A DNA stretch of 64,000 nt from CAYJNO01 sp964371715 (GTDB lineage: Bacteria > Bacillota_I > Bacilli_A > Erysipelotrichales > Erysipelotrichaceae): positions 27,402-91,401 of the forward strand of contig CAYJNO010000004.1 of NCBI GenBank assembly GCA_964371715.1. The letters are read 5' to 3'. The notes under the pieces are model-generated. The model searched no databases, was not told the DNA's origin, and worked only from the letters and a program-made list of their open reading frames with translations. Made by a program: the position numbers and the translations under genes. Positions 8,604 through 18,017 of this stretch are shown piece after piece; the stretch's first letter is position 1, and every line of letters starts with the position of its first letter.

Positions 8604-11132
8604 ATGGATAAAACAGTATCATTTAAATGGGAATTAACAAAAAGAGCAATAGAAATAGAAGTAGATAAAATAGGTGATTCTAATTACTTATTTAATGAAC
8701 AAATAAATCAAGTTGATAAAATTTGTAAAGAAATAATGAATTCTGGAGACAAGAATATAAACAAAGTAATTAGTGTAATTGGAGAAAGAGGAGCAGGTAA
8801 ATCATCTTTACTTTTAAGTGCAAAATCTAAATTAGAAAGTAATGATGTTTATACTATTGGTCCAATAGACCCAGGTGTGTTTGATGATAAGTTAAATATA
8901 CTAGAGCTAACATTAGCACACATTCACTCTATAGTTAAACGTAATAAAAATACATTTAGAGGGGAAAGTGCAGAATGTCAAAAAATTCATCTATATAATA
9001 GAATAAAATCAATTCTACAAGTTTTAAATAACATTAGAAGATGTCGTGAAGATTTTATCGAAAGTAATGATACTGATTATGTGTTAGATGATTATGATAA
9101 AAGAAGTAATTTCTCTGAATTATTAAAAGAGTTACTTGATATGTTTAGAGATTATATTAATGCTACTAATAACAAACACTATAAACAAATTGCAATTATT
9201 ATTGATGACTTAGATTTAGTAGGTAATAGTAGAATAGTCAATTTTTTAGAGGATATTAGAAAATATTTAATGAATAATGTGATTGTTGTTTTAGCTTATA
9301 GAGATATACAGCTACAAAATGCAATGAGTGAATATTTAATAAAAGAAAATGATGATCTAATTAGAAATAAAATGATTGATACAAATGAGATAATAGCTCA
9401 ATCTACAAAATATATAGATAAATTCTCACCACCTTCATCAAGAATTTATATGCCAAATCTTTCAATATCAGATAAATTTACAGTTTTAGATTTATTGGTA
9501 GGTATTAGTGATAGTAGTAAGAGTGAGTTAAAAGAATATTTAAAATTATATGGTTTAAATGATGATTTACCGCTAAAAGAAGGTGTATTAGTTATCTTAA
9601 ATAATCAATTGAGAATAAATCTTAATGCGATAGATGCAAGAGAAAGAAATATGAGCTTATTACCTACTAATCTTAGAGGATATCTAGAACTTTTTAATTT
9701 AATATTTGAAAAAATGGAGGTTGTAAACTGCAAATCAAAAGATGATATTAAAGTGGCATCTAAAAGTATTCTATTCAATATAGAGCTATTTAAAATATAT
9801 ATGCAAGAAAACTATAAGAATAGATTAACTAGTGCACAAATAACAATAATAAATGAATGGTCTAATTGCAATGTGGATATGAAAAATTACTTATTATATA
9901 AGAGTATGATTGATTCAAGTGAAAATTACATTGCTAGTCCATATTTTGGACAATTATTAGACTTGAGATTAGTTCAACCATTTAATGTTACTTTAGCTGA
10001 TGTTTATATCGCATTAGAGGTATATAAAGACTTATCAAAAGAAGATCAAAATTATTATTTTATATATATTATAAAAATATTATATTCAATGGAACTCTCA
10101 AAAAATTATGTTAATTGGATATGTAGTGATTCTGAAGAGGATGGGGAAGTATTTTTAGATTCATACTTAACAATCTTAAACTCTTATGTAATTCCGAATT
10201 ATTGGATGGATGGGATCATGATCAACATTAGTAGAAATATAAGATATGATAATGGAAACAAAAATGAAGTATTTGAAAATTTCTATAAAAATTGTGTATA
10301 TAACCAAGTAACAGCATTAGGGTTAGTTAACAGAGGTGCAAGGCAAGAATTGACTTACAGTGTAGCAAAAGCAGATGATGATATCTTTGCTAATAGAAAT
10401 TCAAGATTGGTAAATCCAAGAAACTCGAAAAGGATTTCTGCATTTAGATATCGCAAAATATTTTCATCAGATTATATTGAGTTTGAAAATGGTAGAAGTT
10501 ATGAATATGACTTCTTTGGATTTATTGGAAGAAGAAGCTATTTAGAAGAGTCAAAGGCTAAATTATTATCTAATCAAGAAATGAAACTAAATTATGTTTT
10601 AACATCGTTATTTGATATAGACGTATTTATATCACAAAACTATTTCACTAATGACGAAACGAATATAATTAACATAATCATAAAAAATATTGACAAATTA
10701 TTTAATGGAGAAAGACTTGGTGATGAAGAAAATTCGAAAGCAAAAGATAGAAGGTTAGGTAATTTATCAAGTGAGATATTTACTAGTAGTATAAATTATG
10801 AAAATTTTTATTTAAATATAAGCTCAAATAATGAAACAACAGACAATAATAAGTATAGAGAAATATCGGATAGTCTGTATAATTTTATTAAACAAGAAAA
10901 TATACAGCTAAAGAGGATTGTAAACAATATTGATAAAATTAAAAATAAACATGATTTATTATCGTTTATTAAGCTAGAAACTCAAAAATTGAACAGTAAA
11001 AAATACAGAAATCAAATTTTAATATTAGATGAAATCAACGCTGTTTTAAATGCATCAGGAAAAAAACTATCAATTGAAATAAAGGAAAAATATAAATCTG
11101 TATTTAAAGAAATTTATAAAATTGATAACTAA
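8604..11132 (+). CDS. rdrA: RADAR ATPase subunit RdrA
   Basis: This 842-residue P-loop ATPase has Walker A GERGAGKS at residues 60-67 and Walker B IAIIIDDLDL ending in D201-D202; the segment between them (IGPIDPGVFDD) fits RdrA proteins. The rest is a long helical region without membrane segments. The deciding evidence is the partner: rdrB, a large adenosine deaminase, begins 2 bases after this stop. In known RADAR systems RdrA forms rings that dock on the RdrB shell and are needed for adenosine deamination during phage infection. GGGAGG precedes the ATG. The gene is much more AT-rich than hsdR just upstream, suggesting a separate origin. Confidence 0.85.
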   Translation: MDKTVSFKWELTKRAIEIEVDKIGDSNYLFNEQINQVDKICKEIMNSGDKNINKVISVIGERGAGKSSLLLSAKSKLESNDVYTIGPIDPGVFDDKLNILELTLAHIHSIVKRNKNTFRGESAECQKIHLYNRIKSILQVLNNIRRCREDFIESNDTDYVLDDYDKRSNFSELLKELLDMFRDYINATNNKHYKQIAIIIDDLDLVGNSRIVNFLEDIRKYLMNNVIVVLAYRDIQLQNAMSEYLIKENDDLIRNKMIDTNEIIAQSTKYIDKFSPPSSRIYMPNLSISDKFTVLDLLVGISDSSKSELKEYLKLYGLNDDLPLKEGVLVILNNQLRINLNAIDARERNMSLLPTNLRGYLELFNLIFEKMEVVNCKSKDDIKVASKSILFNIELFKIYMQENYKNRLTSAQITIINEWSNCNVDMKNYLLYKSMIDSSENYIASPYFGQLLDLRLVQPFNVTLADVYIALEVYKDLSKEDQNYYFIYIIKILYSMELSKNYVNWICSDSEEDGEVFLDSYLTILNSYVIPNYWMDGIMINISRNIRYDNGNKNEVFENFYKNCVYNQVTALGLVNRGARQELTYSVAKADDDIFANRNSRLVNPRNSKRISAFRYRKIFSSDYIEFENGRSYEYDFFGFIGRRSYLEESKAKLLSNQEMKLNYVLTSLFDIDVFISQNYFTNDETNIINIIIKNIDKLFNGERLGDEENSKAKDRRLGNLSSEIFTSSINYENFYLNISSNNETTDNNKYREISDSLYNFIKQENIQLKRIVNNIDKIKNKHDLLSFIKLETQKLNSKKYRNQILILDEINAVLNASGKKLSIEIKEKYKSVFKEIYKIDN

Positions 11133-11133
11133 T

Positions 11134-13518
11134 ATGCAAAATGTTGATAGAATAATAAGAGTTATATATCGAGAATTATTTAGTAAAATTCTCGATAGTA
11201 ACACAATAGAAAAGGATTTAAAAGTAGATTATAGTTTAAATAATACTGATTTTGTTAGGGATATTATTTATGCATATTTAAAAATATATCCAAATAACTA
11301 TAATTATGAAGAAGTAAATATATTAGTTGAAAAAGTTAAAGATGAAATTAAGCATAAGTATAATAATTTGAATCCACTATATATAATTATGCTTTATGCT
11401 AATGAAATATTACTAGTTGAATCAAATAGGCTCAAAGTTAAATTTGATGATTTATTTGAATGGAATGGATTTATCACTAAAATAGATAGTAATATTTTTC
11501 AAGCTGCATTTTTACAAAATAGTAATGGTTTAAACTGTGAAACAGTTATAGAACATGACAATGAAAGATTATATAATATTCTTAAAACTGGCTTATATGA
11601 AAACCATATGCATTTAAATGGTTCTGGATATTCATGGGAAATTAACTGGGATATACTAGTTTGTTCAAAGCCTTTTAATTATATAAAAAGGAAAATTAGT
11701 AAAAATATAAAATTAGCTAAATACGCTAATGAAAATTATTTAAGGATTGATAAAATCAAATGTATAAGGTTATATCTAATATGGATAATATTAGGTAAAA
11801 AGAAAGAATACCATTTTGAAATTAGTAGAATATTAAAGAATAATTATAGATTTTACATGTATCAGGACTTAGATAAGCTTACAATATTATATGATTTATC
11901 GAAAGAATACTTTAAAAAACAATATGGAGATAGTCAAGAAGTTAATAAAAAAGAGAGAAACTTTTTAATAGAAATATTTAAATGTTTTAATAATGGTCAA
12001 TTAAATAATTTCGACAAAAATCTATTAAACATATATCTAGCAGAATTAAGTGAGTTAAAGTTCATTTTTGTTCAAGATAATATTGGTATGGGATTTAGTA
12101 AGTTTAAAGATTGTGAAATGATTAAAAGTGATTTCATGGATAAAAAAGAAGATAAGCTTTTATTAGAATCTGTATTAGAAAAATATTATAGTGAAGGTGT
12201 TGTTTTAGCTATAGAAGTAAGAATAGCTCCAAAAGATAAAACAGGACTAATTAAAAAAATAAAGGAACTAGAAAAAGTAAATGAGAAAGTTTACAAAAAG
12301 TATTTAAGAAGAAATAAGTGTTTAAAGAAAATCAAAATTGGAATTATAATACATTATATAAAGATGAGTGAAAAATTTACAAATAATGGTTGTAGACATT
12401 CAAATTTAAGGGGTAGAATTAAAAAAGCTGCAGTAGGTCTTGATCAGTATTTTGAAAGTGGATATAAATCTGATATTAAAGTTGTCGGTATAGATGCTGC
12501 AAATGTTGAAATAGATTGTCCACCTGAAGTATTAGCACCTATATTTAGGAAACATAGAGCAAATACTTCCAGTAAATATGATTTAGGTTTTACATATCAT
12601 GTAGGTGAAGAATTTTTAACTTTAGCAAGTGGGTTAAGAGCAATAGATGATTTAATTGAATTTTTTAATTTCAAATCTGGTGATAGGTTAGGGCATGCTT
12701 TAAGCCTTGGGTTAGATCCTGATAAATACTTTTCTACTAAAAGAAATCTAATTAATACAACATTAGAAAGCCATGTAGATGATCTTGTGTTTTTACATAA
12801 AATAAATTGTGCTTTAGGTGAAGCAAATTTATGTTTCAAATTAGAACAAGAATTTATTAAATATGCTTCAAAATTATTTGTAAATACTTTAGAAAGTCTT
12901 CCATTAATTACAGATTATAGAGATAGCTATGCGCTAAGAGGAAATGATCCAAAGTATTTAGATAATAACATATGTTCTGAAAATCAACCTGTATTTATGT
13001 GTGAGAAAGACCATATCTATAATTTCAACAATTCTAATCATAATGAAGCTTTTAAAAATAAGCTTGCCCATAAATTATTGGGATTATATCATTATAATGA
13101 AGACTTATATAATACAGGTAAAACTTCTCTTTCTATAAATGTTGAAGATTTCTATATTAATGCAGTTAAAAATGTTCAAAAATATATGATTAAAAGAGTA
13201 CATAACATTGGTATCTCAATAGAAATCAATCCATCATCAAATAAGAAAATATCATTTATTGACAAGTATAGTGATTTAACAGTATACAAACTTAATAATT
13301 ATAAACTACCTAATGCAGATAATACAATTAATAACTTACATGTAAGTATTAATACAGATGATAGTGGAATTTTTGAAACTAACTTATCTACTGAATATTC
13401 ATACATTGCTCTATCTTTGATAAAAGATGGTGTTGATAAAGAAATAGTTTATGAATATATAGAATATTTAATTAAGATGGGAAAAGATGCTTCATTTTTA
13501 AATAAGACTATAAGGTGA
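11134..13518 (+). CDS. rdrB: RADAR adenosine deaminase subunit RdrB
   Basis: This protein of about 794 residues belongs to the metal-dependent adenosine deaminase superfamily, with every expected active-site element: H158-x-H160 (NHMHLNG), H489 and E492 (YHVGEEF), H521 (GDRLGHAL) and D742-D743 (NTDDSG). It is far longer than housekeeping adenosine deaminase (about 330-350 residues) because of large inserted helical segments, as in RdrB, which builds a dodecameric shell and converts adenosine or ATP (and reportedly RNA adenosines) to inosine. The frame is open from a TTG at 11122 inside rdrA; the ATG at 11134 is preferred. There is no good ribosome binding site, so translation is probably coupled to rdrA. 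Confidence 0.87.
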   Translation: MQNVDRIIRVIYRELFSKILDSNTIEKDLKVDYSLNNTDFVRDIIYAYLKIYPNNYNYEEVNILVEKVKDEIKHKYNNLNPLYIIMLYANEILLVESNRLKVKFDDLFEWNGFITKIDSNIFQAAFLQNSNGLNCETVIEHDNERLYNILKTGLYENHMHLNGSGYSWEINWDILVCSKPFNYIKRKISKNIKLAKYANENYLRIDKIKCIRLYLIWIILGKKKEYHFEISRILKNNYRFYMYQDLDKLTILYDLSKEYFKKQYGDSQEVNKKERNFLIEIFKCFNNGQLNNFDKNLLNIYLAELSELKFIFVQDNIGMGFSKFKDCEMIKSDFMDKKEDKLLLESVLEKYYSEGVVLAIEVRIAPKDKTGLIKKIKELEKVNEKVYKKYLRRNKCLKKIKIGIIIHYIKMSEKFTNNGCRHSNLRGRIKKAAVGLDQYFESGYKSDIKVVGIDAANVEIDCPPEVLAPIFRKHRANTSSKYDLGFTYHVGEEFLTLASGLRAIDDLIEFFNFKSGDRLGHALSLGLDPDKYFSTKRNLINTTLESHVDDLVFLHKINCALGEANLCFKLEQEFIKYASKLFVNTLESLPLITDYRDSYALRGNDPKYLDNNICSENQPVFMCEKDHIYNFNNSNHNEAFKNKLAHKLLGLYHYNEDLYNTGKTSLSINVEDFYINAVKNVQKYMIKRVHNIGISIEINPSSNKKISFIDKYSDLTVYKLNNYKLPNADNTINNLHVSINTDDSGIFETNLSTEYSYIALSLIKDGVDKEIVYEYIEYLIKMGKDASFLNKTIR

Positions 13519-13552
13519 TTAGCGAGAATAAAAAATAATTTTATGAATATGA

Positions 13553-13558
13553 TATAAT
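13553..13558 (+). promoter_or_regulatory. Possible -10 element for the PD-(D/E)XK gene
   Basis: A perfect TATAAT in the 91-base gap after rdrB, 51 bases before the next start codon. No convincing -35 was found. It hints that the nuclease gene may also be transcribed separately from RADAR. Confidence 0.3.
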
Positions 13559-13609
13559 AATATAGTGAAATAAGTAATGTATGTAATTAAGGTTAAAAGG
13601 AGATCATAT

Positions 13610-14794
13610 ATGAGCGAATCAAATTCTTCACATGTAAAGGGTCTACATAATTTTTTAGCTAATATCGATTGTTTAAATAAAATATATGAACATACAAATA
13701 GATTTAACATATTTGATGTGCTAAAAATAGCAAAGACTGAAATCAGACATAGTAATACTATTGCATGGTTGTTAGACCCAAATGAAAATCATGGATTAAA
13801 TGAAAAGATTTTATTAGGTCTAGTTAAAAATATTGCTAGTCACTTAGATGTTGAATCAAGTATTAAGTTATTATCTATAGATTTAAATGATTTTAAGGTA
13901 TATAGAGAAAAGTATAATATAGATATTTTGCTAGTTTCAACAAAGAATAAAGTTGTTATATGCATTGAAAATAAAGTTTGTTCATATGAACATGGTGATC
14001 AATTAAACTATTACAAAGGGATTGTTGAAAATAGTTATAAAGACTTTAATAAATACTACATTTACTTAACAGCAAGAAATGATGAACCAAGTGATGGTGA
14101 AAATTGGAAAAAATTTTCTTATGAAAAACTGGTTAATATAATTGATGAAGCAATAAAAGATAATGAAATAATATCAGTTGAAGTTTATTATTTTTTAAAA
14201 AATTACATAGAAATAGTGAGGTATAATGTTTTGGAAAATAAAGAATTAATAGATATTTGTCAAAAGATTTATAATGATCATTCAAAAGCTTTGGATTTAA
14301 TTTATGAATATAAGCCAGATCATAGAGAAGAATATAAAACATTTATTTTAGATTATTTGAAAAGATGTGATTTATTTAATAGTCGTTTTAACTTAAATGA
14401 AGGTTGTTCTAATAATGAGCATATTAGATTTACATCATATATACTTGATGAGAAAATTCCTCAATCATCAACAAAAACAAGTGGGTGGGATACGAAAAAT
14501 CATTATTTTTATGAAATATATAATGATGGTTTTTCAATATATTTACAACTTGCGATCAGCAAAGGTAGCTTAAGTACGGATGAAGCAAATAATAAGTTTG
14601 AAAAAATAATTAAAAAATTAAAATGTAAAAATAATAAAGTTAATTGGAAATGGAAAGTTTTAATAAAATATGATGTTTGTGATTATAGGGGATATGAAGA
14701 TGTTGCAGATGCTAAAAAAGATATTAAATTGGAATTAGATAAAAATTTGAAAAAAATAATTGAACTTGAAAATAATAACTTTAAAACTTTATAG
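13610..14794 (+). CDS. PD-(D/E)XK nuclease superfamily protein (PDDEXK_4 type)
   Basis: This is a 394-residue soluble protein. The N-terminal segment AKTEIRHSNTIAWLLDP followed by NENHGLNEKIL is typical of PDDEXK_4 proteins, and the core IDILLVSTKN followed by IENKV gives the D...ExK metal site, with a downstream QLNYY helix. The frame extends up to 13577, but AAAGGAG at 13596-13602 points to the ATG at 13610. It lies 91 bases after rdrB on the same strand and shares its AT-rich codon use, then a strong terminator follows, so it may be part of the RADAR transcript. Known RADAR accessories are small membrane proteins, not this family. It may be a third component or an independent defence nuclease. 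Confidence 0.7.
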   Translation: MSESNSSHVKGLHNFLANIDCLNKIYEHTNRFNIFDVLKIAKTEIRHSNTIAWLLDPNENHGLNEKILLGLVKNIASHLDVESSIKLLSIDLNDFKVYREKYNIDILLVSTKNKVVICIENKVCSYEHGDQLNYYKGIVENSYKDFNKYYIYLTARNDEPSDGENWKKFSYEKLVNIIDEAIKDNEIISVEVYYFLKNYIEIVRYNVLENKELIDICQKIYNDHSKALDLIYEYKPDHREEYKTFILDYLKRCDLFNSRFNLNEGCSNNEHIRFTSYILDEKIPQSSTKTSGWDTKNHYFYEIYNDGFSIYLQLAISKGSLSTDEANNKFEKIIKKLKCKNNKVNWKWKVLIKYDVCDYRGYEDVADAKKDIKLELDKNLKKIIELENNNFKTL

Positions 14795-14823
14795 TAGTTG
14801 AAAGAAAAAAATATGTATTAAAG

Positions 14824-14857
14824 AGAGGATAATCTAAAATCATTATCTTCTTTTTTT
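14824..14857 (+). terminator. Terminator after the RADAR/nuclease operon
   Basis: The arms AGAGGATAAT (14824-14833) and ATTATCTTCT (14842-14851) pair over 10 positions with one G-U, an 8-base loop and a run of seven T. It lies 30 bases after the nuclease stop. Confidence 0.8.
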
Positions 14858-15069
14858 ACTATGAATTATTTGCTTATTAATAAGTACCTATTAATATAAA
14901 ATAGTACTTTTTTATCGAAAACTGCTACAGATAAAATATAAATAGACAAAATTTAATCAACAGCTAAAATATTTACTAAGTCAGGTAGAATAAAATTTGT
15001 GTTTTAATATAAATTACATAAACGAACGGGTGAATGATAAAAAAATAAAAGCAATATCATTTTGTACAC

Positions 15070-15165
15070 AAAAACATATATCATCAAAAGTTATGTCTGA
15101 TCTATTGACATAACTTTTATTATTAGTATAATAACACTCATAAATGAACATAAAAACATATATCA
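15070..15165. repeat. Perfect 12-bp dyad flanked by 14-base direct repeats upstream of the HsdS-like gene
   Basis: AAAAACATATATCA occurs at 15070-15083 and again at 15152-15165. Between them AAAAGTTATGTC (15086-15097) and GACATAACTTTT (15107-15118) form a perfect inverted repeat with a 9-base loop, followed by a T-rich stretch. It may be a terminator, a regulator site or a hairpin in the leader of the downstream operon. The rest of the 387-base gap between 14795 and 15181 shows only the terminator listed above. Confidence 0.6.
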
Positions 15166-15181
15166 AATAAAGGGGGGTTGA

Positions 15182-15757
15182 ATGCACACAAATATTAAAG
15201 GAATAGGTAATTTAATTGGTGGTCAGATTATTAATAGAGTTGAGGCTAAACGTGATGATTTTGAATTTGGTGAAATTAAAATACTAGCTCCCAAAGCTAT
15301 TACAAATGGTGTAATTGATCACAGTTCACTAACAAGTCTAAAAATTAAAACAATGCCAGATGAAAAGAAATTAACTAAAGAAGGTGACATTGTCTTAAAG
15401 TTATCTCAACCATATGAGGCAGCATATATTAATAAAGATGATGAAGGTTTATTAGTTACATCATTTTGTATTATTTTAAGGAATATTCAAAAAGATGAAA
15501 TTAGTCCAAACTTTATACTTACATTTATTAACTCTGAATTATATAAAGAACAAGTATTAGAGTTAACATCAGGTGCAAGTGTTCCTTTATTAACTAAAGG
15601 CTTAATAGAAAAGATAACACTAGATGTACCTACTATTATTGCTCAATCTATTATAGTAGGTAAATCTGACTCTATTAAAAGAAAAGAAGCTTTGTTTAAT
15701 GAAGTAATTAAGTTAGAAAAAATGAAACTTGAAAATATGCTTAGAGGTGAAGAATAA
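15182..15757 (+). CDS. Single-domain HsdS-like protein
   Basis: This 191-residue protein is about half the length of a normal HsdS. It has one target-recognition-like domain (GEIKILAPKAITNG, LTKEGDIVLKLSQP, LVTSFCIILR, ASVPLLTKGLIEKITLDVP) and one helical C-terminal spacer (VIKLEKMKLENMLRGEE). It would have to pair with itself to imitate a full HsdS. The next gene, a degenerate HsdM, starts on the last base of its stop codon, so the two are cotranslated. A G-rich AGGGGGG site lies just before the ATG. No hsdR homologue accompanies it; hsdR at 5.2 kb belongs to the other, complete system. The HsdS fold is clear; DNA binding is inferred. Confidence 0.72.
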   Translation: MHTNIKGIGNLIGGQIINRVEAKRDDFEFGEIKILAPKAITNGVIDHSSLTSLKIKTMPDEKKLTKEGDIVLKLSQPYEAAYINKDDEGLLVTSFCIILRNIQKDEISPNFILTFINSELYKEQVLELTSGASVPLLTKGLIEKITLDVPTIIAQSIIVGKSDSIKRKEALFNEVIKLEKMKLENMLRGEE

Positions 15758-17082
15758 TGAACACTAAATTTGATGAAGTACTATGGAAATGTATGGATGC
15801 ATTAAGAGGTAATTTTGCATATGAAGATTGTAATAGAATCTTAATCTATATTATATTTTTAAAATATATTATAGATAATAAAAAGATTGATTTAAATAAT
15901 GAATCCTTTGAAACATTCTTAAATGCTCAAAGAATGTTTGATAAAGGATTATTAGAAAAAGATATTATAAATGATTTAAATTATATGATAGAAAATCAAT
16001 ATAATATGGCAAATGGTGCTTTAAGTGATTTCTCTAATACTTACTTTAAAGTTCTAGATTTTAATAATAAAGTTAATATCATTGAAAAATTAAAAGTTGA
16101 ATCATTTGTTAATGAAAGTGATGCTGTTATGGATTCATTAAAAATGATTTTATTAGAACATGCATCAAGCTTTTCAAGAATAGTAGGTGATGAAATATCA
16201 AGTAATTCAATATCATTATTAACTAAAGAATTATTAGGTTTAAAAGATCATGAAAGCTTAATAGATTTAACTTATGGTTTAGGATTATCATCATTAGAAA
16301 TAACTAATGATAGTAATGAACTTATAGGTTATGAAATAGATAGATCTATTGCCACAATGGGTATCATGTTATTAATTATTTCAGAAAAGTCTAATTTTAA
16401 ACTATACAATGAAGATGCTACAAATAGTGATGAATATGAAAACTACTTTGATAAAGTAGTAGCATATCCACCACTTGGTATTAAAGTAAAAGATTTTGAT
16501 TTAAATAAATCTAACTTGTTAAAAGAATTTAATTTGCCTGAAAAAAATTGTAATCTAGAAGTCTTTATTGCACTTAGTGCAATAAAGAAACTTAAAGAAA
16601 CGGGTATTGCAATAATTGCTATATCATCTAATATCTTATTTTCATCAACAGTAGTTGAAAAAAGTTTTAGAGAATTAATAGTAAATAATTATTTAAGTAG
16701 TGTTATTACATTACCACCATTATATTATGGTACTAATGCAGATATTAACTTAATTATCTTAGAGAAAAATCGTATTAGTGATAACGTTACCTTTATAGAT
16801 GCAAGTAATAATGAACATTATGATTTTATCGTTAAAGATAAAAAATCACAAAATGAATTATCAAATGATGCTATAAGTAAAATTGTAAGTATAGTTAATG
16901 AAAAACAAACCTTTAAAGGTATTTCTTATACTTGTAGTGTTAGTGATTTAAAACGAAATGATTACACTTTATCACCATCAAAATACACAAAAATGAAGAA
17001 ACAAAGAGAAGTATTATCTAATGAAGAAATTGATAGTAGATTAAGTGAATTATATGAAGAAATAAAAAGAATATTAAAATAA
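15757..17082 (+). CDS. HsdM-like protein with degenerate methyltransferase motifs
   Basis: This 441-residue protein aligns with HsdM from its start (EVLWKCMDALRGN, then IFLKYI, matching the true HsdM at 1933) and keeps the overall domain order. Its catalytic signatures are altered: motif I reads DLTYGLGLSS at residue 170 instead of DPACGSGG, and motif IV reads YPPL at 237-240 instead of NPPF. The asparagine that holds the target adenine is therefore a tyrosine. The acidic residue expected to bind the cofactor ribose (IGYEIDRS) is retained. The frame is intact and long, so it appears to be maintained rather than decaying. It overlaps the HsdS-like gene by one base. Predicted to bind, but not methylate, DNA. 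Confidence 0.72.
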   Translation: MNTKFDEVLWKCMDALRGNFAYEDCNRILIYIIFLKYIIDNKKIDLNNESFETFLNAQRMFDKGLLEKDIINDLNYMIENQYNMANGALSDFSNTYFKVLDFNNKVNIIEKLKVESFVNESDAVMDSLKMILLEHASSFSRIVGDEISSNSISLLTKELLGLKDHESLIDLTYGLGLSSLEITNDSNELIGYEIDRSIATMGIMLLIISEKSNFKLYNEDATNSDEYENYFDKVVAYPPLGIKVKDFDLNKSNLLKEFNLPEKNCNLEVFIALSAIKKLKETGIAIIAISSNILFSSTVVEKSFRELIVNNYLSSVITLPPLYYGTNADINLIILEKNRISDNVTFIDASNNEHYDFIVKDKKSQNELSNDAISKIVSIVNEKQTFKGISYTCSVSDLKRNDYTLSPSKYTKMKKQREVLSNEEIDSRLSELYEEIKRILK

Positions 17083-17096
17083 AAAGGAGGAAATAA

Positions 17097-17801
17097 ATGA
17101 ATTATTTTATAAAAGAAAACAAATGGTTAACGCTTATCTCATTGCCACTTATTATATGGAGTGTCTTATTTATCACAATGCCATTTATTACTTACTATAA
17201 TATCAATTTATTTAGTAGTAGCTATATGATGCTATATGCAGTATATTTAGGATCTTATATTATTGTGGTAGGTATTACATTAAATAACAAAAAAGCAATG
17301 AAAATTAAACAAGCAGAAAAAGAAAGACTACTTATTGTCGAATCATTAGCTAAAATTAAGATAAATGAACCGAAAAATATCTTGACTACATTTACATCAA
17401 TGAATGCAGCTAATAATATTAATAATAATGATATAGTTATCATTAAAGAGCGTTTATCTAATCTAATTTATAGCATAAATAATAATAAACTTATATTAAG
17501 TACATCAAATGATAAAAGACTAAATCATTATATTGACCAGTTTAACAAGACTACAAACACCATTGAAGAAACAATAGCTAAATTAGAATTATTTATCAAT
17601 AATTCTATAGAAAATAATAAGACAATTTTTGAACTTGAAAAAGCTAAACAATTATTCAATGAGTCACCAAGTTTTACAAGATCTTTAAAGGTACAAAAAT
17701 TTAAACATGAAATGATAGATCTTACACAAGATTTTGAAGAATTAACTTTATTAACTGAAGAATGTTCTAAAGTAAATTATAAGATTAATATTGATAATTA
17801 A
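17097..17801 (+). CDS. Two-helix membrane protein with coiled-coil tail, linked to the HsdS/HsdM-like pair
   Basis: I do not recognise this 234-residue protein. Two transmembrane segments are visible at about residues 10-35 (WLTLISLPLIIWSVLFITM) and 42-62 (MMLYAVYLGSYIIVVGITL), followed by a charged, helical and probably cytoplasmic tail of about 170 residues with coiled-coil-like spacing (KQAEKERLLIVESLAKIK and later LEKAKQLFNES). It starts 14 bases after the HsdM-like stop, with a strong AAAGGAGG site at 17083-17090, so it is the third gene of that operon. Membrane proteins with cytoplasmic helical tails are often effectors in defence systems. That role is only an inference from the setting. 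Confidence 0.6.
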   Translation: MNYFIKENKWLTLISLPLIIWSVLFITMPFITYYNINLFSSSYMMLYAVYLGSYIIVVGITLNNKKAMKIKQAEKERLLIVESLAKIKINEPKNILTTFTSMNAANNINNNDIVIIKERLSNLIYSINNNKLILSTSNDKRLNHYIDQFNKTTNTIEETIAKLELFINNSIENNKTIFELEKAKQLFNESPSFTRSLKVQKFKHEMIDLTQDFEELTLLTEECSKVNYKINIDN

Positions 17802-17841
17802 TGATAAGTAAAACCTTCACTTTATGTTCACTTATCTCATA

Positions 17842-17871
17842 TTGAAAATGTAATATAAGCTATGCTATACT
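17842..17871 (+). promoter_or_regulatory. Candidate promoter of the FIST-EAL gene
   Basis: TTGAAA at 17842-17847 and TATACT at 17866-17871 are 18 bases apart. This would leave an untranslated leader of about 140 bases. A second TATAAT at 17924-17929 could also serve but lacks a clear -35. Confidence 0.4.
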
Positions 17872-18017
17872 GTGTAAGTTGATTATTTACAACAGATTAA
17901 AAGAAGTTTTTAAGATATAGTTATATAATACTTTGCTCATGTTGTGATCATGTTTTATTAATGATATACAACGATTTGTAAAGTACTATTTTTGTAAGTA
18001 ATCTATTGGAGGTTATT

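Noticed and set aside
11134..13518. rdrB as a housekeeping adenosine deaminase
   Set aside because: It is more than twice the normal length and is joined directly to an rdrA-type ATPase gene.
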